A DNA stretch of 64,000 nucleotides from CBDDFV01 sp965227335 (GTDB lineage Bacteria > Planctomycetota > Phycisphaerae > Phycisphaerales > SM1A02). The notes beneath the pieces were generated by a model, which was given only the letters and a program-made list of their open reading frames with translations, ran no database searches and was not told the DNA's origin. Shown here in pieces: positions 26,649 to 34,727 of the stretch. Positions within the stretch are counted from its first letter, which is position 1, and each line of letters opens with the position of its first letter. The translations under genes and the position numbers were made by a program. Where the stretch lies: assembly GCA_965227335.1 (NCBI GenBank), contig CBDDFV010000010.1, positions 310,001 to 374,000 on the forward strand, given 5' to 3'.

Positions 26649-27487
26649 CGCGCGGCGCCTCGGAGCGACGCCTGCATCACGCGGACGCGGATGGTCTCGG
26701 CGCGCAGTCGCCAGCCAAGGATCGCCGCCGTGGCCACCGCCGTCAGCCACAGGACGCCGCCGGCGATGGCGATCCAGTACACGGGGACCCCGCCGCCGGC
26801 GAAGACGGGGATCCAGCTGAGGCCCATCGAGAGGATGTAGACCACCGTCGCGGCAGGCATCCAGTGCCGAAGTCGCGGTCGGCGGAATCGGGCGGCGAGG
26901 CCCCGGGCGCGAAGCATCACGAACACCGCCACCACGCCCATCCCCACGGCCAGAACGATGTGGATCCAGCGGATCAGCGCGCCCGCGTCGCCGCCGGTGA
27001 CGAGGCGGACGAGGAGTCCGGCGAGGTAGAGGGCGATGACCGTGGTGACGGCGGCGCGTCCCCATCGGGCGCGGCGGGCTTCGACCTCGATGTGGGGCGC
27101 CTCCGTGCGAAAGAGGCCGTGGAATCCGAGCAGGAGCAGGAGAAAGCCGCCGATCTCGGGGATGATGACCACGTTCTCGAGGATGGCGTCGAGGCCTCGC
27201 CACGCGGGTCCGCTGAGCAGAAGGGACCCGCCCCACTGGATGACGCCGACGCCGATGAGGAGCGCCGCCCCGATCACGCCGCGAGTGAGGGCCTGCCGGA
27301 GGCCGTCGAGCCAGTGGGCGGGGGCGAAGACGGGGTGGTCTTCGAGGGTGTCAGCGACGGGGAGGCCGCACTCAGGGCACGATCCGGCCGGGTCGCTGCC
27401 GCGAAGGGCATAGCGGCAGCCTCGGCACTCGAGATCGGCGTCGAGTCGGCCGTCGGCGCCCACGGAAGCGGCCCGGTCGGGTTCCAT
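26645..27487 (-). CDS. Zinc-ribbon multi-pass membrane protein (first of pair A)
   Basis: A 280-residue protein with N-terminal zinc ribbon CRGCRYALRGSDPAGSCPEC (cysteines 21, 24, 37, 40), followed by about seven hydrophobic helices from residue 68 onwards and an amphipathic basic C-terminus. It leads the pair; the next gene starts within its stop codon. The ATG at 27487 is preceded after six bases by TATTCT and has no Shine-Dalgarno beyond a weak CAGGGG, so the transcript may be leaderless. Function unknown; the ribbon is expected to face the cytoplasm. Confidence 0.75.
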   Translation of the reverse strand: MEPDRAASVGADGRLDADLECRGCRYALRGSDPAGSCPECGLPVADTLEDHPVFAPAHWLDGLRQALTRGVIGAALLIGVGVIQWGGSLLLSGPAWRGLDAILENVVIIPEIGGFLLLLLGFHGLFRTEAPHIEVEARRARWGRAAVTTVIALYLAGLLVRLVTGGDAGALIRWIHIVLAVGMGVVAVFVMLRARGLAARFRRPRLRHWMPAATVVYILSMGLSWIPVFAGGGVPVYWIAIAGGVLWLTAVATAAILGWRLRAETIRVRVMQASLRGAAR

Positions 27488-27493
27488 CCCCTG

Positions 27494-27499
27494 AGAATA
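27494..27499 (-). promoter_or_regulatory. Predicted -10 element of zinc-ribbon pair A
   Basis: TATTCT on the minus strand, six bases before the ATG at 27487, in the divergent gap shared with the coiled-coil protein gene. Confidence 0.4.
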
Positions 27500-27664
27500 G
27501 CAACCGTTTCGGGCGGGGGCCCGTAGAGATCGGGGGTGAGCGGGCGGGGTGGTCGCCTTGACTCGGCGGGCCCGACTCCCGACACTGCACGATCCGGATC
27601 GTCGCGGAACGCCCCGCGGGCGATCCGGATATCGAATGAGGTTTGATCCTCGGAGGCTGAGCTT

Positions 27665-29044
27665 ATGGCTGCGCGATCTGGCGCTGGGACTGGAGTCATT
27701 GTTTCGCTGGTGGTGTTCGTCATCGTCAGCATTGGCCTGCTCGTGCTCTCGATCGCGTTGTACGCGAATCTGACAAAGGCCCTGCAGGCCGAGTCGGACA
27801 TGCGGAACACGCTCGAGACGTACGTGGCGATGTCGGAACAGAGCGGCGATCGCATGCAGCGTCTCGAGAGCGAGGCGAGCGGCGCCCGCAAGTCGGTCGC
27901 ACGCTACCTGCTCGATTCGCGGGCGGAGCTTGCGACGGCGGCGGTCGGCGATCCGAATGCGACGGCGTCGTCGGTTCGTGCGCAGCTCGAGTCGATGGGG
28001 GCGACGGACTCGAGCAGTCTGCTCGGCGCGTTGCAGAAGGCGCAGGGCGCGGAGCGTCGGGCCCTCAACGAGGTGCAGACCCTGCAGACGCGTCTGGGCG
28101 AGCGGAACAACGAGATCGCGTCGCTCGACGACCAGATGGCGCAGATGAAGACCGAGCACGCGGACGAGATCGCCGAAGCGATGGCGACGATCGCGCTCTA
28201 CCGCAACGAGCATGAACAGTTCCAGCAGGATCTGGCCAACACGCTGCTGCAGATCGAGGGTTCGAAGGACCGGCTCACCGACGACTACGAGGATCGCATC
28301 GACGACCTCGAGGCGGAGCTGGACGACACGACGAACACCAACGTCGTGCTCGCGGACAAGATCAAGGAGCTGGAGCGGCTTCGCAACGAGGCCCGCATCC
28401 GGGCCACGAGTCCGGACATGCTGGTCGACGCCCGCGTCATCGACGTGGCGGGCGAGGACCAGGTGTTCCTCGATCGCGGCCGCGACCACCGCATCGTCCT
28501 CGGCATGACCTTCGAGGTGTACGACACCGCGAGTGCGATCCGTCCCAACGCGCTGGGCGACCTGCCCCGCGGCAAGGCGTCGATCCAGGTGATCAAGGTC
28601 GGGCAGACGACGTCGACGGCGAAGATCATCCGGGCGATCCCGGGTCGTCCGATCGTCCGCGACGATGTGCTCGCCAACGCGGTCTACGATCCGCAGTACC
28701 GGTTCAAGTTCCTCGTCCACGGCAAGTTCGACGTCGACAACGACGGTCGCCCGACCGAGGTGGAGGCGGACATCATCCGCAGCCGCATCGTCGAGTGGGG
28801 CGGGACCGTCGTCACCGGCGATTCCCTTCCGGGCGACCTGGACTTCCTCGTCCTCGGTCAGCGTCCGCCCCAGCCGGCGCCGCTCCCGCCGGGCGCCACG
28901 AGCCAGGCGGAGATCGACGCGTTCCTCGAGAAGCAACGTCTGTACGACACGTACCAGCGTCTCTTCGACCAGGCCCGCGAGGCGCAGATCCCGGTGCTCA
29001 ACGCGAACCGGTTCTTCATCCTGACCGGACAGGTCGCACGCTGA
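27665..29044 (+). CDS. Membrane-anchored coiled-coil protein
   Basis: A 459-residue protein with one N-terminal membrane helix (about 11-34), then a long helical region (about 40-250) rich in heptad-like Leu, Glu and Gln: VQTLQTRLGERNNEIASLDD and DDYEDRIDDLEAELDD. A globular C-terminal part follows, with RVIDVAGEDQVFLDRGRDHR, a beta-barrel-like stretch, and a segment (about 350-400) with EVEADIIRSRIVEWGGTVVTG that has a BRCT-like outline. It looks like a scaffold held at the inner membrane with its coil in the periplasm or cytoplasm. GGAGG about 10 bases upstream supports the ATG. A strong terminator follows. No named family recognised. Confidence 0.75.
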   Translation: MAARSGAGTGVIVSLVVFVIVSIGLLVLSIALYANLTKALQAESDMRNTLETYVAMSEQSGDRMQRLESEASGARKSVARYLLDSRAELATAAVGDPNATASSVRAQLESMGATDSSSLLGALQKAQGAERRALNEVQTLQTRLGERNNEIASLDDQMAQMKTEHADEIAEAMATIALYRNEHEQFQQDLANTLLQIEGSKDRLTDDYEDRIDDLEAELDDTTNTNVVLADKIKELERLRNEARIRATSPDMLVDARVIDVAGEDQVFLDRGRDHRIVLGMTFEVYDTASAIRPNALGDLPRGKASIQVIKVGQTTSTAKIIRAIPGRPIVRDDVLANAVYDPQYRFKFLVHGKFDVDNDGRPTEVEADIIRSRIVEWGGTVVTGDSLPGDLDFLVLGQRPPQPAPLPPGATSQAEIDAFLEKQRLYDTYQRLFDQAREAQIPVLNANRFFILTGQVAR

Positions 29045-29070
29045 GGCGACGACATCCCTGAACCACCCCG

Positions 29071-29098
29071 CGGCCGCCGGACCTCCGGCGGCCGTTTT
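29071..29098 (+). terminator. Rho-independent terminator after the coiled-coil gene
   Basis: Eleven-base stem CGGCCGCCGGA/TCCGGCGGCCG with a two-base nominal loop, followed directly by TTTT, 26 bases past the stop. One of the clearest terminators in the window. Confidence 0.88.
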
Positions 29099-29141
29099 CG
29101 TGCGCCGCCGTCCGCGTCGACGCCCCGGCGCAGCGGCGCCG

Positions 29142-29147
29142 TACAAT
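29142..29147 (+). promoter_or_regulatory. Predicted -10 element of the acyltransferase gene
   Basis: TACAAT nine bases before the ATG at 29157, with no Shine-Dalgarno in between. A transcript from here would start almost at the start codon. Confidence 0.45.
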
Positions 29148-29156
29148 CCCCTCCGC

Positions 29157-30287
29157 ATGGCTGTCCCCTCCCCTCCCGTCGCCTGGGCCCAGTATCTCGC
29201 GTTGCGCGGCTTCGCGGGCTTTCTCGGCTGCTTCAACGTCGACCAGACGCTCGAAGCCGCGTCGATGGTCGGGTCCGCCTACTGGCGTTTCAGCCGCAAG
29301 CATCGGGAACGCGCGAAGGAAAACATCCGACTCTCCTTTCCCGAGATGACGGAGGAGGAGGTCGAACGCACCGGCGAGCGATCCGTGCAGCACACGCTGC
29401 AGCTGTTCATGGTCGACGCCCTCGTGATGCCCCGCCTCCTGACGCCCGCCTCGTGGACCCGCTACGTCAGGCTCGGCAACCTCGCCCCCGCCATCAACCG
29501 CGTCCTGCTCGGCGAGCCGACGCTGCTGATCACCGGGCACTGCGGCAACTGGGAGCTGCTCGGCTTCATGCTGTCGGTGCTCGGCTATCCGATCGCGGCG
29601 GTGGCGCGCCCGCTCGACAATCCGCTCGTCAACGACTGGATCCTCGGCATGCGTGAAGCCCGCGGCATGCAGATCATCACCAAGTTCGGCGCCACCCCGG
29701 AGCTGCTCGACATCATGCGGCGGGGCGGGCAGATCGGGTTCATCGCCGATCAGAACGCCGGCGATCGCGGTCTGTTCGTGCCTTTCTTCGGACGCCTCGC
29801 GTCCTCCTACAAATCGATCGCGCTGCTGGCGAAGAAGTACGAGGTCCCGATCGCGGCGGGCACCGCGGTCCGCCGCAACCAGAAGTTCGAGTATGAACTC
29901 TTCGCCACCGACTTCATCACGCCGGACGAATGGGAGGATCAGCCCGATCCGCTCTTCTACATCACGGCCCGGTACAACCGGGCGATGGAGGCGATGATCC
30001 GGACCGCCCCGGAGCAGTACCTCTGGATGCACCGCCGCTGGAAGAGCCGTCCGAAGTGGGAGCGTGAGGGCAAGCCGATGCCGGGCAGGTTCCGCGACAA
30101 GCTGGCCACGCTGCCGTGGATGACCGAGGGCGAACTCGAACGCATCGTCGCCTATTCGAACGGCGACCTCGACGCCTTGTCCGCCCCGGCCCGCGGAGAA
30201 AGCGGGACCGCCACGCCCGGACCGACGGCGGACGGCGATACAATGGAGACGACGCCGGCGCCGGTCGGCGAGGCGTCGCGTTCCTGA
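29157..30287 (+). CDS. LpxL/HtrB-type lysophospholipid (lipid A) acyltransferase
   Basis: A 376-residue inner-membrane-associated acyltransferase, predicted to add a secondary acyl chain to a lipid A-like or other glycolipid precursor. The HX4E catalytic motif is seen as GHCGNWE (H128, E133), followed by the GFIADQNAGDRGLFVPFFGR region and the late LWMHRRWKSRP typical of the LpxL family. The last 50 residues are a low-complexity Ala/Thr/Pro tail not usual in the family. The next gene, a response regulator, starts 28 bases after the stop. It supports an outer membrane with lipid A-like lipids, but acceptor and donor are not shown by sequence. Confidence 0.85.
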   Translation: MAVPSPPVAWAQYLALRGFAGFLGCFNVDQTLEAASMVGSAYWRFSRKHRERAKENIRLSFPEMTEEEVERTGERSVQHTLQLFMVDALVMPRLLTPASWTRYVRLGNLAPAINRVLLGEPTLLITGHCGNWELLGFMLSVLGYPIAAVARPLDNPLVNDWILGMREARGMQIITKFGATPELLDIMRRGGQIGFIADQNAGDRGLFVPFFGRLASSYKSIALLAKKYEVPIAAGTAVRRNQKFEYELFATDFITPDEWEDQPDPLFYITARYNRAMEAMIRTAPEQYLWMHRRWKSRPKWEREGKPMPGRFRDKLATLPWMTEGELERIVAYSNGDLDALSAPARGESGTATPGPTADGDTMETTPAPVGEASRS

Positions 30288-30315
30288 CCCGTCGACGCGG
30301 GCGCGTCGAATCCTG

Positions 30316-30747
30316 ATGAACGGTGGACGGATGGCCCGGAAGCGCCTCGAAGGCAAGCGGATTCTGATCGTCGATGACGATCCGGACATCCTGAGCAGCA
30401 TCGATCTCGCGGTGCGGGGCGAGGGGGCGGAGACGGAGACGGTCGCCGACGGCAACGCCGCGGTCGCCGCGTACATGGCGCACGGGCACGACGCCCTCGT
30501 GCTGGACATGATGCTGCCGAAGCGTTCGGGGTTTCTCGTGCTGGAGAAGCTGAAGCAACTGGACGAGCCGCCGATCATCGTGATGGTGACGGCGAATCAG
30601 GGTCGTCGACACAACGCCTACGCGCAGTCGCTGGGCGTGGATGCGTACCTCAACAAACCGGTGCCGCTGCACCGACTGGTCGAGACGCTGGCGACGCTGC
30701 TGGACGATGCGTCCGAAGAGGAAGAGGTCGACGATGCCGCGACGTGA
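30316..30747 (+). CDS. Stand-alone response regulator receiver protein
   Basis: A 143-residue protein that is a single CheY-like receiver domain. The acidic pocket is D20-D22 (ILIVDDDPD), the phosphorylation site D64 (LVLDMMLPKRSG), the switch Thr T92 (VMVTA) and K114 (YLNKP). The final 20 residues are strongly acidic (EEEEVDDAA). It has no output domain, so it should act through protein contacts. No histidine kinase is adjacent. Its 3' end overlaps the next small gene by 14 bases. The start could also be the ATG six codons in. Confidence 0.9.
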   Translation: MNGGRMARKRLEGKRILIVDDDPDILSSIDLAVRGEGAETETVADGNAAVAAYMAHGHDALVLDMMLPKRSGFLVLEKLKQLDEPPIIVMVTANQGRRHNAYAQSLGVDAYLNKPVPLHRLVETLATLLDDASEEEEVDDAAT

Positions 30748-31042
30748 GTTCATCATCCAGTCTCAGCAGGAATCGTCCGACGGCGGGCTCACGCCCCTCG
30801 GCAAGCGTGATGAACTGCTGGAGACGCTCTACGACTACAACACGGGTCCCGATCACGAGGGCGGCGACACGCTCTACGGACCGGGCATCCGCATCGAGAT
30901 GCCGCCCGGCATCGACCCCGTCACCCAGATGATCATGAAGATGACGGAAGAGGAGATCGCGTGGGACGTCGTGCGGCGTCTCGCGACGGACCTGCACTGG
31001 AAACTCGTCGACGTCGAATCGGGACGGGCGCTCACGCTCTGA
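30734..31042 (+). CDS. Small conserved-looking protein of unknown function
   Basis: A 102-residue soluble protein starting MPRREFIIQSQQESSDGG. It has a central LYGPGIRIEMPPGIDPVTQM and a C-terminal helix-strand part (EEIAWDVVRRLATDLHWKLVDV). The start overlaps the response regulator by 14 bases in another frame, which indicates coupled translation; AAGAGGAAGAGG lies just upstream as a ribosome site. I recognise no family. Its position suggests a partner of the receiver protein. Confidence 0.65.
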   Translation: MPRREFIIQSQQESSDGGLTPLGKRDELLETLYDYNTGPDHEGGDTLYGPGIRIEMPPGIDPVTQMIMKMTEEEIAWDVVRRLATDLHWKLVDVESGRALTL

Positions 31043-31067
31043 GCGACGCCACGCACACGGAGCCGTC

Positions 31068-31607
31068 ATGGCGCGCGGGAAACGCAAGAAACGCAAGGGC
31101 GGCGGGGGATATCAGCCCCCGCCCGAGACCGACCCGCGGCCGGAACTGCGGACGATCGTCGATGAGCTCGGCGCGGCGGACCCGGCGGCGGCCGGTCCGC
31201 TCTGGGGCCGCGCTCACCAGACGCTCCTGAAGGCCCACGTCGATCCCGCCGCGATCATGCCGATCATCGCCGCCCGCGACCTGGATGCGCTCACACAACT
31301 CGTCGAGCGGCTCGAGCGCGGCGACGACGCCCCCGAACCCGACGCCCCCGCGACCGAAACGGACGTCGCGCACGACATTCCGGCCGATGAACTGCGCAAG
31401 GCCATCCGCGCCTTCAAGAAGCGACTGAAGCTGATCCGTCTCGATCACGAATCGCGTCTCAGCGTGAGTCCGCTGTCGAGCGGCAAGTCGGCGGACGTGG
31501 ACGCGATCATGCCGCCCCGCGAGTTTCCGGATGCGGTCTGGCAGGCGCTGGTCGCCGAGGGCCGCCTTCGTCCGGCGGGCAAGGGCTTCTACGAACTCGT
31601 CGAATGA
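31068..31607 (+). CDS. Hypothetical basic-headed protein
   Basis: A 179-residue protein with a very basic, glycine-rich start (MARGKRKKRKGGGGYQPPPE), a helical middle with an acidic linker (ERGDDAPEPDAPATETD), and a C-terminal part containing ADELRKAIRAFKKRLKLIRLDHESRL and PPREFPDAVWQALVAEGRL. The last segment looks like a small winged or helical DNA/RNA-contact fold, but this is only an impression. CGGAG lies about 7 bases before the ATG. It is the last gene of the acyltransferase-receiver group and is followed by a hairpin terminator. Confidence 0.68.
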   Translation: MARGKRKKRKGGGGYQPPPETDPRPELRTIVDELGAADPAAAGPLWGRAHQTLLKAHVDPAAIMPIIAARDLDALTQLVERLERGDDAPEPDAPATETDVAHDIPADELRKAIRAFKKRLKLIRLDHESRLSVSPLSSGKSADVDAIMPPREFPDAVWQALVAEGRLRPAGKGFYELVE

Positions 31608-31650
31608 TCGCCGCCGCGCCCCTGGGGGGGCGCTTCTGAACGAAGCCAAG

Positions 31651-31680
31651 GACGCCCGGCCGAGTCACCAGCCGGGCGTC
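31651..31680. terminator. Bidirectional hairpin between convergent genes
   Basis: Ten-base perfect stem GACGCCCGGC/GCCGGGCGTC around a ten-base loop, between the hypothetical gene ending at 31607 and the dockerin-type gene ending at 31709. No T-tract, so it may be weak or Rho-assisted. Confidence 0.55.
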
Positions 31681-31708
31681 GCGTCATGGCCGACGCATCG
31701 GCGCCGGG

Positions 31709-32731
31709 CTACGGCAGGTCAATACAGATCACGAAGTTCCCCGCGCACGCCGGCTTGTCGGGGATCCGCAGACAGATCTGATTGCCGTTCGCGAGTGCGT
31801 TCGGGCCCGCGGGGCCCGCGCAGCCGTCGATCTCGATGTTGGTGAGCGCTTCGATGATGCCCGCCAGCGCGCTCGTGCCAAGATCAACGTTGAGCGTGAA
31901 CCGCAGGGTCCCGCAGTCGAGGGCGAACGTGCCGTCGCACGAGTGGTAGCGTGGCCAGACCTCGATCTGGGTCCCGGCCGGATACGTCCCGCCCGGACCC
32001 GGGCCCGGCGGCAGCGTGACGCAGATGCTGCCGTTGATCAGGACGCCCACCGCCGAGAGGTCGAAAGCGGGGCCGCACGCCCCGCCGCCCACGGCGGCGC
32101 CGCCGAGGTTGAAGATGATGTTGGCCCCGCCCGGCTGCGGGTCGCCCCAGCACGCGCCGTCATCGGTGAGGGTGACGAACTTGAACGGACTCTCGAGTTT
32201 GATCGGCCCGCCCTCGCCGGGGACGATCTCGAGGATCACCTCGCCCTGGAAGAAGTCGGGCACGGGCCCGATCTGGGCGATCATCTCGGCTCCCGGTCCG
32301 CCCTTGTGCGGCAGCAGGTCGAGGACCTCGATCGGGGCGAAGATGACGCCTTCGCCCTCGGCGTCCGGCTCCCGGAGCACGACGCAGAAGTCGAACGGGT
32401 CGTCGGACGGGAACTCGCCGAAGATGACGATCTTGTCGCCGGGTCCGCCGATGGGCGGGAAGACGTTGTCGATCACGACGCCGCACGGTCCCCACGCGGC
32501 GAGCAGCTGGGCGAGGTCCGCGGCGTTGACGACGCCGTTGTTGTCGAAGTCGGCCGGACAGTCGTCGCAGGGCCCCCACGCCGCGAGCAACTGGGCCAGA
32601 TCGCCGGGGCCGACGGCGTTATCGCCGGTCAGGTCGGGGCATGAGCCGCCCGCGAGGGCGCCGGCGGAGATGGAGATCACGAGGCCGGCCGCGGCGGCGC
32701 ACACAGATCGCGCCCGAACAGAACTGTTCAT
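31709..32731 (-). CDS. Exported protein with N-terminal dockerin-like repeats
   Basis: A 340-residue exported protein. A signal peptide (MNSSVRARSVCAAAAGLVIS, cut near ALAGG) is followed at once by two EF-hand-like dockerin repeats: CPDLTGDNAVGPGDLAQLLA and CPADFDNNGVVNAADLAQLL, each ending AAWGPC. The rest (about 90-340) is a beta-rich region with PPIGGPGDKIVIFGEFPSDD, which resembles an IPT/TIG-type fold, and a Cys-containing end. Dockerin repeats are usually C-terminal; here they come first. Calcium binding is expected from the D-x-T/N-x-D-G spacing. AAGGAGA upstream of the ATG at 32731 fixes the start. Confidence 0.78.
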   Translation of the reverse strand: MNSSVRARSVCAAAAGLVISISAGALAGGSCPDLTGDNAVGPGDLAQLLAAWGPCDDCPADFDNNGVVNAADLAQLLAAWGPCGVVIDNVFPPIGGPGDKIVIFGEFPSDDPFDFCVVLREPDAEGEGVIFAPIEVLDLLPHKGGPGAEMIAQIGPVPDFFQGEVILEIVPGEGGPIKLESPFKFVTLTDDGACWGDPQPGGANIIFNLGGAAVGGGACGPAFDLSAVGVLINGSICVTLPPGPGPGGTYPAGTQIEVWPRYHSCDGTFALDCGTLRFTLNVDLGTSALAGIIEALTNIEIDGCAGPAGPNALANGNQICLRIPDKPACAGNFVICIDLP

Positions 32732-33144
32732 TGTCTCTCTCCTTGGTTGGGAATCTCGAATCGCCCGGCCAGCCCCGGGGGGCCATCCGCCCCGACACAT
32801 CGGCGCAGGTCAGGAGGGTCTCGCTCATCGCGGCGTCGAAGTGCGATCGACGCATTACCCAGTTTAACTCGCGTTTCTGCATGCGGTCGGCGGAATCCGC
32901 CCGCAACACACAGACGCTGAAGATTGGGCAGATGTCCTCTCACCGTGACGTTCCGGCGTCAGAGGCGTCAGCGGTCGTGTTGGCTCCGGGTTTTGTCAGT
33001 GGGCAAATCCCCGTCGAACCGATGAATTCAGGGATGCGGGGGCCGCTCCGCTGCGTATCGTGAATGAAGCGGGTTGGTCCGCGAGCCCGGATCGGCCCGA
33101 CGTTGACGCTTTTCGCGACCGTATCGGACTCAGGAGGACGCACG
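32732..33144. other. 413-base divergent intergenic region, no gene seen
   Basis: Lies between the dockerin-type exported protein and the DUF1800 gene, which point away from each other. It must hold both promoters, but I see no convincing -35/-10 pair. A TTGACG at 33103 and a TATCGG at 33122 are too close together. No RNA structure, repeat or coding frame with a ribosome site stands out. Confidence 0.5.
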
Positions 33145-34638
33145 ATGGCGACCCCCTCGCTCAGACCCATTCGCAACGACGCGTTCGACTACTGGGCGGC
33201 CCAGCACCTGCTGAACCGCGCCGGCTTCGGCGGGACGCCCGCCCAGATCCGGGCGCTGGCCGACATGGGGCTGAGCGCGGCGGTCGATTACATCGTCAAC
33301 TACGACCGCGTCGCCGCGACGGCGGTGCGCGCGGACGACTTCGACGGCGAGGTCATGGTCCCCGCCACCGACGCCCAGCGTCAGCAGCTTCGCCAGGCGC
33401 GTCGGCAGGGGAAAGAGGTGGTCCTCGAGCAGTTTCGCCAGGAGCGTCAGCGTCGACAGCGTCGCGACCGGCAGCAGATCCGGGAGATGCAGACGTGGTG
33501 GCTCCGGCGGATCATCGAGACGGGCCGCCCCCTCGAAGAGAAGATGACGCTCTTCTGGCACGGTCACTTCGCGACCGGCTACCGGACGATCGAGAACAGC
33601 TACCACATGTTCCTGCAGAACCAGATGTTCCGCCGGAACGCGACCGACTCCTTCGCGAGTCTCGCGTTCGGGATCATCCGCGATCCTGCGATGCTGCGGT
33701 ACCTCAACAACAACCAGTCGAACCGGCGTCGTCCGAACGAGAACCTCGCCCGCGAACTCATGGAGCTGTTCACCCTCGGCGAGGGCAACGGCTACACCGA
33801 GCGGGACATCAAGGAAGGCGCCCGCGCGCTGACCGGGTACACGTTCTACGGCAACGAGTTCGCGTTCCGCCCGAACCTGCACGATCCGGAGCCGAAACGC
33901 ATCCTCGGCAAGACCGCCGACGACGGCGAAGACTTCGTGCGCATCATCCTGCAGCGCAACGAGCCCAGCCAGTTCATCACCTGGAAGCTGTACCGGTACT
34001 TCGTGAACGACCGCCCCGGCGATCCGGATACGAACACGAAGAAGGTCGTGATCGAACTCGCCAAGCGATTCAAGAGCAGCGGATACCAGATCCGGCCGAT
34101 GCTGGAACGGCTTTTCAAGTCGGAGCATTTCTACGATCCGGAGAACCGGGCGTCGCTGATCAAGCATCCCGTGCAGTTGCTGGTGCAGGCGGTGCGTTCG
34201 CTGAACACGCCGGTGCGCTCGTTGCCCGCGCTCGTGAACGCGACCGATCTGATGGGGCAGAACCTGTTCTTCCCGCCGTCGGTGAAGGGCTGGGACGGCG
34301 GCCGCGCGTGGATCAACACGTCGACGCTCTTCGTGCGTCAGAACGCGCTGGTGTACCTGCTGACCGGCCAGCGGCCCGACGCCCTCCCGTGGGAAGCGGA
34401 CGGCCAGCCGTACGACGCCTCGCACCTGATCGATCACCTGCAGTCGGCGGCCGGCACGGCCGAGCCCCGCACGGTGGTCGAGTACCTCCTCCGCTTCACG
34501 CTGGGCCGGCCCGCCAGCCCCGCCCGCGTCGAGACGCTCACCGAATTCGTCGATTCCCACGGCGGACGCATTCACAACGACATGCTGGTCGCGCTGCTGT
34601 CGCTGATCACGGCGATGCCGGAGTACCAGTTGTGCTGA
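33145..34638 (+). CDS. DUF1800 family protein
   Basis: A 497-residue member of the DUF1800 family. The usual features are an early LLNRAGFGGTPAQIRALADM, the FWHGHFATG segment, ENLARELMELFTLGEGNGYTE and the final VKGWDGGRAWINTSTL. A basic Gln/Arg-rich stretch (about 78-115) interrupts the front part. No signal peptide is evident. DUF1800 genes are nearly always followed by a DUF1501 gene, as here, and their biochemical role is not established. AGGAGG eight bases before the ATG at 33145 sets the start. The DUF1501 gene begins 89 bases downstream. Confidence 0.9.
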   Translation: MATPSLRPIRNDAFDYWAAQHLLNRAGFGGTPAQIRALADMGLSAAVDYIVNYDRVAATAVRADDFDGEVMVPATDAQRQQLRQARRQGKEVVLEQFRQERQRRQRRDRQQIREMQTWWLRRIIETGRPLEEKMTLFWHGHFATGYRTIENSYHMFLQNQMFRRNATDSFASLAFGIIRDPAMLRYLNNNQSNRRRPNENLARELMELFTLGEGNGYTERDIKEGARALTGYTFYGNEFAFRPNLHDPEPKRILGKTADDGEDFVRIILQRNEPSQFITWKLYRYFVNDRPGDPDTNTKKVVIELAKRFKSSGYQIRPMLERLFKSEHFYDPENRASLIKHPVQLLVQAVRSLNTPVRSLPALVNATDLMGQNLFFPPSVKGWDGGRAWINTSTLFVRQNALVYLLTGQRPDALPWEADGQPYDASHLIDHLQSAAGTAEPRTVVEYLLRFTLGRPASPARVETLTEFVDSHGGRIHNDMLVALLSLITAMPEYQLC

Positions 34639-34727
34639 CCCCCTGACGCGGCGGACGCCTGACCCGCCGCGCTATGATCCCCACGCCCGATGATCCGACC
34701 CCGTCCGGGTTCCGATCGGAGATTCCC

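Noticed and set aside
30734..30747. A frameshift between the receiver and the small protein that follows.
   Set aside because: Both proteins have sensible ends, and the small gene has its own ATG and an upstream purine-rich site, so overlap is a better explanation.
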